A model generated the notes under the pieces. It saw only the letters and a list, made by a program, of their open reading frames with translations. It did not search any database and was not told the origin of the DNA. Positions 41,358-51,421 of a DNA stretch of 64,000 nt are shown here, in pieces. Position 1 is the first letter of the stretch; each line of letters opens with the position of its first letter. The stretch comes from JAOABV01 sp039801465. GTDB lineage: Bacteria; Hydrothermota; Tepidihabitantia; Tepidihabitantales; CAIPLT01. The stretch spans positions 1 to 64,000 of the forward strand of contig JBDRUT010000003.1 of the NCBI GenBank assembly GCA_039801465.1, in the 5' to 3' direction. The position numbers were made by a program, and so were the translations under genes.

Positions 41358-44195
41358 ATGAAATCTAAATACTTAATCACAACAATTATTTTTCTGAATT
41401 GCCTTTGGGCACAAAATACGTTAAAAATATATCAGATTGATGTCAATCAAGGTGATGCCGCACTGATTGTCTCACCAACTAATAAATATATTCTGATTGA
41501 TGCCGGACATATCATAGACAATTATGGAGATACTGTGTTTAGTCTGCTTCAAAATTTAGGTATTACTCATTTAGACCATATTATTGCCAGCCATTATCAC
41601 GAAGACCATATCGGTGGAATACCCCAGGTGATATCCAGGTTAGGTGGCTTGGATTCAATCTATGGTTGGTGTTATGACTACGGAGACACTTACACATCAG
41701 CAACTTTTCTTAACTACAAGAATGCAATCGGGACTAAAAGACGCCCAATCGGGCTTGGTGAAACCTTAAATTTAGGTGGCGGTGCGTTTATGGTCTGTAT
41801 CGCCCGTAATGGTCAAATAATGAACGGTGACAGTGTGAACTCGCTTCCCATAGACTATCAAAATTATCGCTCAATTGTCTTCTTATTAAGATACGGTTAT
41901 TTTGAATTCTATACTGGCGGAGACCTAACTGGCAGTAATGATGAACGAAATGTTGAAACCAAAGTTGCACCTCTAATTGGAGATGTTGATGTCATAAAAG
42001 TGAATCATCATGGAAGCAGAACCAGTTCCAATTCAACATTTTTGGATTCATTGCGACCAGAAGTTGCAATCATATCTCAAGGCATACATCCGACAAATTA
42101 TGGTCATCCTCATCAAGAAGCAATAAACCGTTTAGTTGCACGCAATTGTTATATTTATCAAATGAATGAAAATCCATCCGCGGGAACATTTTTAATACCA
42201 GATTTAGGTAAAATATTAAATACAACCGCAGTAATTACTGTTAACAATTGGGAATACATTATAAATGGTGATACTTATCCAATTGATGGTGTCAGAAGAG
42301 ATGGTGAAGTTATGAGAATTCTATTTCCAAAAGACACAATACCTGAAGGAACAACGGTGAAACCAAAAGCCCGAATTAGAAATCTTGGCAACACAACGGA
42401 AACATTTTCCATAAGATTTAAAATTATACCTGGTTATAATAAGACTAAAATTATTAGTAACCTTCTTGCTAATGACTCTACAGATGTAGAATTAGACACA
42501 ACCTGGATTGCAATCAGAGGCAATTATCAAGTCTTCTGTTCAACTGAAGTCCCGAGAGATACATTTAGAAACAATGATAAAAAGACCGCATCTTTAACTG
42601 TTGCTTTTTATGATGCGGAATTGAAACAAATAATTAAGCCGACCGCAAATGATACATTTTTTACGACCGAGACCCTTAGACCTAAAGTTGTCGTCCGAGA
42701 TAATTCCCAATACAGCAATCAGTCATCAGTCAAAATCTTTTTTCAAATTGATAATAGCACAATATATATAGATTCCATACCTGGTATTTTCTATCCAGGT
42801 ATGACCGATACATTCTTATTCAAACCGATATTACTATCTAACATTGGAACCGGTATTCATCGTTGTTCCAGTTGGGTAAGACGAGATAATGATTTAGTGC
42901 CGATGAATAATTATAAGACATTATCATTCTTTGTAAAAAATCCAACAAATGTGCCTTGGGAGAGTTTACCTTCAATACCCTTAGGGGCAAAAGGAGTTAA
43001 GGATGGCGGATGTCTTGTTGCGAGCAATGAAAATATATATGCGCTAAAAGGAAATAATACTCGTGAATTCTATGTGTATAATCCGATAAATCGCACCTGG
43101 CAATCAAAAAATCAAATCCCGTATAGTCCTTATAATTCTAAGAATGTGAAAAAAGGCGGAGCAATGACTTATGGCGAAGATGCTTTTGGTAATAAAGTGA
43201 TTTATGCATTAAAAGGAAATAACACCTATGAGATGTGGCAATATTATATTGCTGATGACTCCTGGCATTTATTGTCAAGTATGTCAGGTCAAAGCATTAA
43301 AGCCGGTTCTGGTATTGCTTATGTAAAAACTGCTAATGATAGCAAATATGTTTATTGTCTTAAAGGTTCAAATAAAAACTATGAATTTTTAGTCTATGAC
43401 ATATATCAAAACCGCTGGCGATATTGTAAAAATGCTTCTGCTGGACCTGATGGGAAAACATTCAAAGACGGTAGTTGTATTGTTGCAGTTGGAGAGACGC
43501 TCTTTGCCTTAAAAGCCGGTGCTAAATATAACGAGTTCTATTATTATGATGTTAGACAAAATGATTGGACTGAAATTGAGAGTTTACCCCAAACTCATCC
43601 TGCAATCGGACGGAAAAAGAAAGTCAAATCAGGTGGTGCAATAACTTATGATGGCAATAATAGGCTTTATGCTTTTAAGGGAGGCAGAACTCAAGAGTTT
43701 TGGTGTTATGAGATTAATAACCGCAGTTGGATACCACTAGAAACAATTCCAAAAGGCAAGAACGGTAAAAAAGGCATAATAAATAGTGGTGGTAGTTTAA
43801 CTGCATTGGATGGAAAAATCTATGCATTAAAAGGAAATAATACTTATGAATACTGGTGCTATAATCCATCTGCATCAGAAGAATTACTAAACTTTAGATT
43901 AAAAGAAGCATGTAAGATATATATCTCAAGACAAAAAGTTTTTGAGAATCTAATGTCGGCTACCCAAAGCAATTTTTACCCCAATAGTGATTCAAAAAAG
44001 ATTGAAGTTTTATTGTACGATTTATCAGGCAGATTAATAAGAACAAAAGATATCCTAATTCCCCATAATCAAGAATTTTCTAAAATTTTAAGTAAAGAAA
44101 TCATCAAATCTACGGATATTCCGAAAGGAATTTATTTTGTTGTTGTTAAAGGAACTGATATTAGAGATTGGATAAAAATAGTTAAATTTAATTAA
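41358..44195 (+). CDS. Secreted metallo-beta-lactamase-fold protein with kelch-like propeller and T9SS sorting domain
   Basis: 945 residues, paralogue of the preceding gene and 12 bp behind it. Signal peptide 1-18; metallo-beta-lactamase domain with H79-Y-H81-E-D83-H84-IGG and NHHGSRTSS. After a CARDB-like region come six kelch-like repeats (about 545-840), each with a GG/GS...YALKGNNT-x-EF.VY.....W pattern, enough for a closed six-bladed propeller. The C-terminus (about 875-945) has IEVLLYDLSGRLIRT and IPKGIYFVVVK...KIVKFN, a type A T9SS sorting signal. It should be exported across both membranes. Propellers usually bind protein or sugar, so this copy may have gained an adhesion or substrate-binding module. 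Confidence 0.78.
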   Translation: MKSKYLITTIIFLNCLWAQNTLKIYQIDVNQGDAALIVSPTNKYILIDAGHIIDNYGDTVFSLLQNLGITHLDHIIASHYHEDHIGGIPQVISRLGGLDSIYGWCYDYGDTYTSATFLNYKNAIGTKRRPIGLGETLNLGGGAFMVCIARNGQIMNGDSVNSLPIDYQNYRSIVFLLRYGYFEFYTGGDLTGSNDERNVETKVAPLIGDVDVIKVNHHGSRTSSNSTFLDSLRPEVAIISQGIHPTNYGHPHQEAINRLVARNCYIYQMNENPSAGTFLIPDLGKILNTTAVITVNNWEYIINGDTYPIDGVRRDGEVMRILFPKDTIPEGTTVKPKARIRNLGNTTETFSIRFKIIPGYNKTKIISNLLANDSTDVELDTTWIAIRGNYQVFCSTEVPRDTFRNNDKKTASLTVAFYDAELKQIIKPTANDTFFTTETLRPKVVVRDNSQYSNQSSVKIFFQIDNSTIYIDSIPGIFYPGMTDTFLFKPILLSNIGTGIHRCSSWVRRDNDLVPMNNYKTLSFFVKNPTNVPWESLPSIPLGAKGVKDGGCLVASNENIYALKGNNTREFYVYNPINRTWQSKNQIPYSPYNSKNVKKGGAMTYGEDAFGNKVIYALKGNNTYEMWQYYIADDSWHLLSSMSGQSIKAGSGIAYVKTANDSKYVYCLKGSNKNYEFLVYDIYQNRWRYCKNASAGPDGKTFKDGSCIVAVGETLFALKAGAKYNEFYYYDVRQNDWTEIESLPQTHPAIGRKKKVKSGGAITYDGNNRLYAFKGGRTQEFWCYEINNRSWIPLETIPKGKNGKKGIINSGGSLTALDGKIYALKGNNTYEYWCYNPSASEELLNFRLKEACKIYISRQKVFENLMSATQSNFYPNSDSKKIEVLLYDLSGRLIRTKDILIPHNQEFSKILSKEIIKSTDIPKGIYFVVVKGTDIRDWIKIVKFN

Positions 44196-44267
44196 GATTC
44201 GTTCATATCTGATACAAATAAATGAGAAATACTTTTGATATAGTTAAGTTAGTAATTGAACAAACTA

Positions 44268-44295
44268 TTGACGGACAGAGATTTTTAGATAGAAT
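44268..44295 (+). promoter_or_regulatory. Promoter of fabD, predicting a leaderless mRNA
   Basis: TTGACG (44268-44273) and TAGAAT (44290-44295), 16 bp apart. The fabD ATG is at 44304, eight bases after the -10 box. Confidence 0.65.
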
Positions 44296-44303
44296 GAACG
44301 CTG

Positions 44304-45224
44304 ATGGATAGGTATTGTTTTATCTTTCCTGGTCAAGGTTCCCAATATGTCGGGATGGGAAAAGATTTGTATGATTCGTTTAATCGGGCAAAAGAACTTT
44401 ATGAACATGCTGAAGATATTCTTAAAATCAATATTAAAAAGTTATCTTTTGAAGGACCAGCTGAAGATTTACAAAAGACACTTTTCACCCAGCCCGCAAT
44501 TTTAGTTCATTCAATTGTTTGTTTTGAAATTTTACAGGGAAAAGGAGTTTCGCCCCAATTGGCTTGTGGACATAGTTTAGGTGAGTATTCTACTTTATAT
44601 AGTGCCGGGGTTTTGAGTTTTGAATCGGTGCTCAAGTTGGTAAAGAAAAGAGGCGAATTGATGTTTCAAGAAGGTGAAAAAAAACCTGGAGCAATGGCAG
44701 CAGTCATTGGTCTTTCGGATGAAATAGTTATTGATCTATGCAAAAATGTAAAAGGTGTAGTTGTGCCCGCAAATTATAATGCACCAGGTCAAGTGGTTAT
44801 ATCCGGTGAGCCTAATGCGGTCAAACTAGTCTGTGATATGGCATCGGCTAAAGGTGCATTAAAGACAATTATGCTTGCTGTGAGTGGTGCCTTCCATTCG
44901 CCTTTATTACAAGAGTCAGCAGAGAATTTTAAGGAATATTTGAAGTCATTTGAATTTAATCCACCAAAATTTCCAATTATTCCCAATCGCACGGGAATCG
45001 CAACTGATAATACTGATGAGATTCGTTCTGCACTTGAAGAACAACTGATAAATCCAGTATTATGGACAAAATCAATTTTAAGTGCCAAAAATCTTGGCTT
45101 TACGACATTTGTTGAAGTTGGTCCTGGCCGCGTGCTTTCCGGTTTAGTTAAAAGAATTGATAAATCATTGAAGACAATAAATGCTGGTTGCGTTGAAGAT
45201 ATAAACAGTTTTAAGGTTGCATAA
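44304..45224 (+). CDS. fabD: Malonyl-CoA:ACP transacylase
   Basis: 306 residues. CFIFPGQGSQYVGMGK opens the protein; the catalytic serine is in GHSLGEYS, the general-base histidine in SGAFHSPLL. It loads malonate onto acyl carrier protein for fatty-acid synthesis. Other fab genes are absent; it instead precedes two antiporter-like subunits by 15 bp. The start follows the promoter with no Shine-Dalgarno. Confidence 0.95.
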   Translation: MDRYCFIFPGQGSQYVGMGKDLYDSFNRAKELYEHAEDILKINIKKLSFEGPAEDLQKTLFTQPAILVHSIVCFEILQGKGVSPQLACGHSLGEYSTLYSAGVLSFESVLKLVKKRGELMFQEGEKKPGAMAAVIGLSDEIVIDLCKNVKGVVVPANYNAPGQVVISGEPNAVKLVCDMASAKGALKTIMLAVSGAFHSPLLQESAENFKEYLKSFEFNPPKFPIIPNRTGIATDNTDEIRSALEEQLINPVLWTKSILSAKNLGFTTFVEVGPGRVLSGLVKRIDKSLKTINAGCVEDINSFKVA

Positions 45225-45239
45225 AATTAAAGGAGTTTT

Positions 45240-46751
45240 ATGGATAAATTAATACCGTTATTTATTGTCATACCAATCGGAAGTGCATTTATTATTTATT
45301 TAATCGGTTCTATTTTAAAAGAACGCTCACGCCGATTTGCCGATATTTGGTCAATGCTTGCTGTGATTTTTCTGTCTTTGTTCTCAGTCTATTTCTTAGT
45401 CCAAGCACGGTTTGGGTCTCCGATTCTATTTTTTATGGGCTCGTGGAAACCTCCAATTGGAATTACGCTCGTTTTGGATGGTCTATCCTGTTTTATTTTA
45501 ATTGTGATTAATTTTATTGCACTGATGGCGGTGCTGTTCTCCATTAGTTATATGGAGAAATTTACTGCTAAATATAAGTTCTATGCTCTGTTAATGCTCT
45601 TAATTGGTGGAATGAATGGCATTGCGATGTCGGGTGATTTGTTCAATTTCTATGTCTTTTTAGAAATCTCTGCAATCGCTTCTTATGTACTGGTCAGTTT
45701 TGGTGTTGAGCCATTAGAACTTGAAGCGGCATTTAAGTATATGGTATTAGCCAGTATTGGCTCAATCTTTATTCTGCTAAGTATTGCATTATTGTATGCA
45801 CGCACAGGTACCTTAAACATGGCTGATATTAGTCAAACAATAGCCAATAATCCCAATTATCCTTTTATGGTATTAATCTCAATTCTTTTTATTGTCGGTT
45901 TCGGTCTTAAAGCCGCTTTAGTGCCATTTCATGCGTGGTTACCAGATGCTCACCCTTCAGCACCTGCACCAATTTCGGCTCTGCTTTCCGGCGTAGTGAT
46001 AAAAGTATTAGGTGCTTATGGTCTGGTCAGAATATTCTATAATGTGCTCGGTATGTCGCATAATGTCTCACTGATAATATTAATTCTATCAGGTCTCTCA
46101 ATGCTTATCGGTGTTATACTACAATTAGGGCAAACTGATATAAAGCGACTTTTAGCATATTGTAGTATTAGTCAAATTGGCTATGTGCTTTTAGGATTTG
46201 GACTGGGAACACCTTTAGGAATTTTAGGTGGTCTATTCCATCTATTAAACCATGCGGTATTTAAGTCTTTATTATTTTTTAATTCTGGTGCGCTTGAATA
46301 TGAGACTCATACTCGAGACATAACGAAGATGAGTGGTATAAGCCAAAAGATGCCGATTACCAGTTTCAGTTGGTTTATCGGTTCATTTTCTGCATCTGGC
46401 GTACCACCGTTCAATGGTTTCTGGTCAAAATTAATCCTAATTATTGCTGCGGTTCAAGCGCAACATTATATTCTGGCAGGAATTGCTGGAGTTTCCGCAA
46501 TTTTGACCCTGGCGTCGTTTATTAAAGTGCAAAAACAAGTCTTTTTAGGTTCATTACCAGAATCTCTTGCCAAAATAAAAGAAGTTCCAATCACTATGAC
46601 CGCAACTTTGATTATTTTGACTATTTTGTGTGTAACAATGGGAATTATGTTAATACCTTCAATCCGACATACGGTCTTAGATTCAGCCCAAAATGCAATT
46701 CTTATAGGAACTGACTATGCTAAAATTGTATTTGAAAAGGCATTACAATGA
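45240..46751 (+). CDS. Proton/cation antiporter-like membrane subunit (MrpD/NuoN type)
   Basis: 503 residues behind AAAGGAG, about 14 transmembrane helices. The Proton_antipo_M core has GDLFNFYVFLEISAIASYVLV and VPFHAWLPDAHPSAPAPISALLSG, typical of Mrp D subunits and related complex I/hydrogenase subunits, with the lysines of KAALVPFHAWLP and the broken helix VVIKVLGAYG. It moves protons or sodium as part of a larger complex. Only one further subunit follows; MrpA-C and E-G, or hydrogenase/NADH dehydrogenase modules, are not in the window. Confidence 0.85.
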   Translation: MDKLIPLFIVIPIGSAFIIYLIGSILKERSRRFADIWSMLAVIFLSLFSVYFLVQARFGSPILFFMGSWKPPIGITLVLDGLSCFILIVINFIALMAVLFSISYMEKFTAKYKFYALLMLLIGGMNGIAMSGDLFNFYVFLEISAIASYVLVSFGVEPLELEAAFKYMVLASIGSIFILLSIALLYARTGTLNMADISQTIANNPNYPFMVLISILFIVGFGLKAALVPFHAWLPDAHPSAPAPISALLSGVVIKVLGAYGLVRIFYNVLGMSHNVSLIILILSGLSMLIGVILQLGQTDIKRLLAYCSISQIGYVLLGFGLGTPLGILGGLFHLLNHAVFKSLLFFNSGALEYETHTRDITKMSGISQKMPITSFSWFIGSFSASGVPPFNGFWSKLILIIAAVQAQHYILAGIAGVSAILTLASFIKVQKQVFLGSLPESLAKIKEVPITMTATLIILTILCVTMGIMLIPSIRHTVLDSAQNAILIGTDYAKIVFEKALQ

Positions 46752-46797
46752 GTGCGCTTATATTGCTTTGTCTTGCAATATAAATTAGGAGGCAATA

Positions 46798-48687
46798 ATG
46801 GCTTTTTGGGACACAATTAATTTTGGTCTTGCTATTCCTGTTCTTGTGCCGTTAATTGTTGGATTACTGATTGCCTTATATTCGAAACGAGAATTAAAAT
46901 CATGGAAAAATATGGTCTATTTCTTAACAGTTCTGGTTACTGTATTTATCTTTGCTTATACCTTATATTTAGTGCTTAATGTCGGATGGCGTATAAATAT
47001 GGGAAATTGGCTATTATTATATCCATTTTCAGGTTTTATTTTACTGGCGACACTTCTGTTTGGCTTTTTAATTGCAGTCTACTCTTATAATCAGATGAGA
47101 AAGAGTTATTTCGTATATCTTTTGTGGACAATTTCCGTTTCCTGTTTGGCAATTCTCTCAAACAATTTAGTCGTATTATTATTAGCCTGGGGTGCAGTTG
47201 CAGTTCTGCTTTATCTTTTGGTCAGTTTGGGTAAACCCGGAGCAGAAGTCTCTGCATATAAAGCATTAGTAATGGTTGGTGGTTCTGATATTCTTATGCT
47301 CATCGGTGTCGCAATTGTATATTATCTAACCGGAACATTAACAATGAATGAAATTTCAGTTCCACTGCAAGGTGCTATGCCAATTATTGCCTTCATCTTA
47401 CTACTAATCGGCGCTTTAACTAAAGCCGGTGCGATGCCTTTTCACACTTGGATTGTCGATTCCGCAGAAAAAGCACCAGTTTCTGTTATGGCATTACTTC
47501 CTGCATCTTTAGATAAACTATTAGGAATATATCTTTTAACTCGTATTTCCCTTGATTTATTCAAAGTCTTACCCGGCTCAGCAATGTCAATTGTATTGAT
47601 GATAATTGGCAGTATCTCAATTATTGCTGCGGTCTCAATGGCATTAGTGCAAAAAAATGTGCTAAAACTTTTAAGTTTCCACGCGGTTTCACAAGTAGGA
47701 TATATGGTATTAGGCATTGGCACAGGTGTTCCTATCGGTATTATTGGCGGACTTTTTCATATGATAAATAATGCGATATACAAATCCGCTCTGTTTTTAG
47801 GAGCCGGTGCAGTAGAAGAAAGAACTCATGAGACCAGTTTAGAAAAACTTGGTGGATTAGCAAAATATATGCCAATAACTTTTCTTGTGATGTTCATCTC
47901 CTCAATGGCAATATCAGGCATTCCGCCATTAAACGGTTTTGCTTCTAAATGGCTCGTGTACCAAGGTGTGATCGAAGTCGCAAAGTCCAACTCTTATGCT
48001 ATATTCTTCCTTGTCATTGCAATGTTTGGTAGTGTTTTAACTTTGGCGTCTTTTCTCAAGGTTTTGCATTCAATCTTCCTTGGCGAAAAATCAAAAACAA
48101 TATCTAAAGTCAAAGAGGTCGGTTTGGGAATGTATTTGCCGATGCTGATATTAGCAATTCTTTGTATTGCACTCGGTATCTTTGCTAATATACCTATCAA
48201 TTATCTGTTCAGTATTGCTTTAGGAACCCCTGTTTCAACAATAGGAATTTGGAATTCAAACCTCACAACGATTCTTCTAATTGTCGGCATCATATTGGGA
48301 TCGATTGTTTATCTATTGAGAAAACAACCTAAAATTAGAACTTCGGAAGTATTTATTGGTGGTGAAGTAGTATCTCCAGAACCACAAGTAGTTGTTTCAT
48401 TACCTGATGGTGGTGAAACAAAGACTGGTGTTGTTGATATTGAAGAAGCAAAAATTCCGGGCACCTACTTCTATGATTCAATAAAAAAGATTAAACTCTT
48501 AGATGACATATATCGGGTCGCAGATAACAAATTCTTTGATATCTTTGAGCAGGCCAAGAAAACAATCTCATTAGTGATTAAAACCGGCAGACGAATTCAT
48601 AATGGGCTATTGCAGACTTATCTGGGCTGGTTATTTTTAGGTGCTATTGTCGTAATTGCAATCTATCTGATACTACTTTTAAAATAA
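46798..48687 (+). CDS. Second proton-translocating antiporter-like subunit (NuoL/HyfB type)
   Basis: 629 residues behind AGGAGG. It shares the same fold as the preceding gene (AMPFHTWIVDSAEKAPVSVMAL, HAVSQVGYMVLGIGTG, GGLFHMINNAIYKSALFLGAG), plus a C-terminal extension with a long amphipathic segment (about 555-600) and a last helix (609-628), as in NuoL-type subunits. A soluble loop of about 50 residues rich in E and V precedes it. With the upstream gene it forms a two-subunit set, likely the membrane arm of an energy-converting complex whose other parts lie elsewhere. Confidence 0.8.
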   Translation: MAFWDTINFGLAIPVLVPLIVGLLIALYSKRELKSWKNMVYFLTVLVTVFIFAYTLYLVLNVGWRINMGNWLLLYPFSGFILLATLLFGFLIAVYSYNQMRKSYFVYLLWTISVSCLAILSNNLVVLLLAWGAVAVLLYLLVSLGKPGAEVSAYKALVMVGGSDILMLIGVAIVYYLTGTLTMNEISVPLQGAMPIIAFILLLIGALTKAGAMPFHTWIVDSAEKAPVSVMALLPASLDKLLGIYLLTRISLDLFKVLPGSAMSIVLMIIGSISIIAAVSMALVQKNVLKLLSFHAVSQVGYMVLGIGTGVPIGIIGGLFHMINNAIYKSALFLGAGAVEERTHETSLEKLGGLAKYMPITFLVMFISSMAISGIPPLNGFASKWLVYQGVIEVAKSNSYAIFFLVIAMFGSVLTLASFLKVLHSIFLGEKSKTISKVKEVGLGMYLPMLILAILCIALGIFANIPINYLFSIALGTPVSTIGIWNSNLTTILLIVGIILGSIVYLLRKQPKIRTSEVFIGGEVVSPEPQVVVSLPDGGETKTGVVDIEEAKIPGTYFYDSIKKIKLLDDIYRVADNKFFDIFEQAKKTISLVIKTGRRIHNGLLQTYLGWLFLGAIVVIAIYLILLLK

Positions 48688-49189
48688 TAACGCTAACGGG
48701 AAGTTATAATTCTTTTTAGTTTGGTCATTTTTAGACGGAATCAATTCCAATCTTTCATAATAAAATAAAATTTTTAGATAAACATTATTTCATTATATAG
48801 ATTAGTGTTTTTTAGCGAAATTATCTGATATTACACAAATTTAAAATGTATACATATATTTTAACTAAATTTTAATTAAAAATTATTTTATCACTTTGGA
48901 TATTAGACGCTTGACTTTAAATCGCAGTGATTTGACGGTATGGCTCCTCTCCCGAGGCATTTTCGCTTATGGTGGATAAGCGGTTTTCGAAAATCCTAAA
49001 ATAAAAATCTTCAATTATTGTAATGCAAAATATACTTAATAACGCATCAGCCGGTTTCTCTTTTAATGCGTATTTTAATCGTACAAAAAGGATATCTCTG
49101 GAGAAGCCAAACAAGATGTCGTTCCGAAGATAAAATAGAGAACCATTAGGCAAACCATTTTTTTATTCAAGGAGTCTTAAAATCTTTAA
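48688..49189. other. 502-bp gap, nothing recognised
   Basis: Very AT-rich. A short perfect stem CGCTTAT/ATAAGCG with a GGTGG loop lies near 48967-48985. A 78-codon minus-strand frame at 48917-49153 has no plausible protein features and is not called. Confidence 0.35.
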
Positions 49190-50957
49190 TAAAATTTACA
49201 CATATAATATATTTAGCCTGTTGTATTAATCTGTTTTTTATTACTTTTCTTGTTGATATTTTGTTTGTTATTTTTAATGTGGAAAAATAAATTCCAGGGT
49301 TAACACTTGCACCTTTACTATCTTTATCATCCCATTGGACTGAATATTCGCCTGCTGTTTTAGTTTGAGAAACTAAGGTCTTAATTAATCAACCGGTAAT
49401 ATCATAAATGAAATAAAACATTGGTTTTAGTCGGTTAATAATAGTGAATAGTAGTTTGAGTTCTAAATGGATTGGGTACTGGGGGCTTTAAAAGTTAATG
49501 AATGAAATCTATTTGTTGTCTTTGTTCTTCAATACCAGCAGAAAACGGAACCGGAATAATGAAGCATAGCAATTGGATTTCTGGTTGCTCTACCTTGATT
49601 TTTGACTGTTGACCTACCAATAGAATCGATCATAAAAGTAATATATAAAGTATCATAAGCAACGCCTGCTGCGCATGGATATAGTTTTGATGTATTATTG
49701 GGTGTTGTTACCCGACGCACCACTGGCCAGGTTAAACCATTATCTCGGGATTCCGCAACCAAAATATCAGCACGATTAAAGTTTGTCGTTGATTCAACAT
49801 TAGGTATAGAATCAAATTTTTCCCACACCACATATAAATATATAATTGTTAAATGTTGAACAATTGAAGGACGACACGCCCCAATATAGTCAGAACCGTC
49901 TCAGCAATAAAAGTATCTGTGTCAGCATGCTTAACAAGATTCCATGCTGGATTATTAGTTGGACAATAATGACAGATTTCTGCTGGCAATACAACCGGTA
50001 AAATATCATAAAGCACAGGATTAAAAGCCACGACAATGTGTACATTAGCAAATTCATCAAACATACTATAAAGCGAGCCGATAAAACATGATTGTTTTGC
50101 CGATGAAATTCCCTGAAATGCTTGCGGAAATGATAGCAAAGTAGGAGATTCCCGAGTTATGCCGCCGTCATTTGATAGTATATAATAAGCCGAGTCGACA
50201 AAAGCAAATGGGTTACCATTATGCTCCCATTGTGTCCGTGTGATAACTACTTTATTAGAAATCTTAGATGCATGGATATTTTGACAAGGTCCATAAGGGT
50301 CTGGCATCGGCGGAGATACTTTTATCGGTGTTGACCAAGTGTACCAAGGTTGAACCCGTGAATAGTATAAAGTATCATCACAATCACCAACCGGGTCCTC
50401 TTTAATCATTGCAATATGAATTGCTTGGTTACGAGTTAATGCGACTACAGGCCATTCAAAACCAGTTAGTCTAAACAATGGACAAAATTTCCTGCTCCAG
50501 ATGCTTGGTCTTTGCCAACAATAGGTTTTAATCGACATCTGATTACTTGGTGTGCACTAACAACTGCAATACCATTAATTGGGTCATAATCAAGATTTTC
50601 ATAACCATTTTTTTGAGTAAAAACATTAGATAAATCACCAAAAGCCCAAGAATGAGTCAAAAAATTATAAAAATTATATACTATATTCCGGTCGGTCCAA
50701 CTAGACAATTGATTACGATGCATACAGCTTGCATGTACCCCATTAGCAACTGAATTAACTCGGGATTAGGTCCAAGTTGGACCACCATACAACCAATTAT
50801 AAGTATTATATCCTGCAATACTCATTGTATATCGCATACTATCAGTTGATGTGGCTTTCATGGAAAGTCGGCAAAAGGTTTTAGTCGCATTAGCATAAAG
50901 TCCTGTGATAATAATAAAGAACAAAACTGATACGACTAAACATATTGAGTTTTTCAT
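49190..50957 (-). pseudogene. Decayed secreted protein with T9SS sorting domain (BNR/sialidase-like)
   Basis: Read from 50957 downwards: signal peptide MKNSICLVVSVLFFIIITGL, then TAA at 50768-50766, then the same frame continues (RVNSVANGVHASC ... ENLDYDPINGIAVVSAHQV) to about 50500. A frame shift leads into 50538-49849 (WPVVALTRNQAIHIAMI, ILSNDGGI), and another into 49831-49529 (AESRDNGLTWPVVRRV, an Asp-box-like BNR motif). The end, about 49400-49195, still encodes a sorting domain (AGEYSVQWDDKDSKGASV, NPGIYFSTLKI, KVIKN) in which an expected GRLIKT reads G-stop-LIKT, a CGA to TGA change. At least two nonsense and two frameshift mutations. Confidence 0.85.
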
Positions 50958-51303
50958 AATATCCTACTATAAGCACGGATTAATAAAAAAATAAACTTTT
51001 CTCCTATCAACTTTGTCTAATAATACACTCTTCAAATTATTATGTCGATAGTGAAGTACAATGTGCCCAAGAGATACTATACAGTTTATGAGATTTAATT
51101 ATAATGGTTATATGAAACATGTTTTTAAATCAGAAAAAATTAAAAGACTGGCAAAAGTCATTTTAATTGCAGGAATTCGAATTTTATTTAATCGCTAATA
51201 AGATAATGTCAAGTTTTTTAGCAAATTCTTTTTTCTACTGTAAAGATTTGCTTTTCCATTGCTTATTATTTGTTGAAAACTATCTGTTTAGTAGATTCAT
51301 ATT
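50958..51303. other. Intergenic, nothing recognised
   Basis: No promoter, terminator or credible ORF; a 62-codon frame at 51167-51355 has no protein-like features. Confidence 0.35.
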
Positions 51304-51405
51304 GACGAATATAAAAAATTCAACTATCATTCTTTTTACGAAGATATTTTTATGAAGATAAACGATTATAAAAAATCAGTTACTATTCATTTTTTATGAA
51401 AATTA
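51304..51405 (+). repeat. Two-copy degenerate tandem repeat before the glycosyltransferase gene
   Basis: GACGAATATAAAAAATTCA (from 51304) and AACGATTATAAAAAATCA (from 51361) begin two similar units of about 42 bp, period 57; the second half of each reads ATTCWTTTTTAYGAA. The true start codon follows at 51422. Confidence 0.5.
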
Positions 51406-51421
51406 ATTACCATTCTGTGCT

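Noticed and set aside
48917..49153. 78-codon minus-strand frame
   Set aside because: No start signal, no recognisable motif, and surrounded by non-coding AT-rich DNA.
49190..50957. TGA recoding to explain stops in the decayed gene
   Set aside because: TGA is the normal stop of intact genes (for example rpmD at 37198-37200), and the decayed gene also has TAA stops and frameshifts.
51167..51355. 62-codon plus-strand frame
   Set aside because: Low-complexity hydrophobic composition without start signals, as expected by chance in AT-rich DNA.
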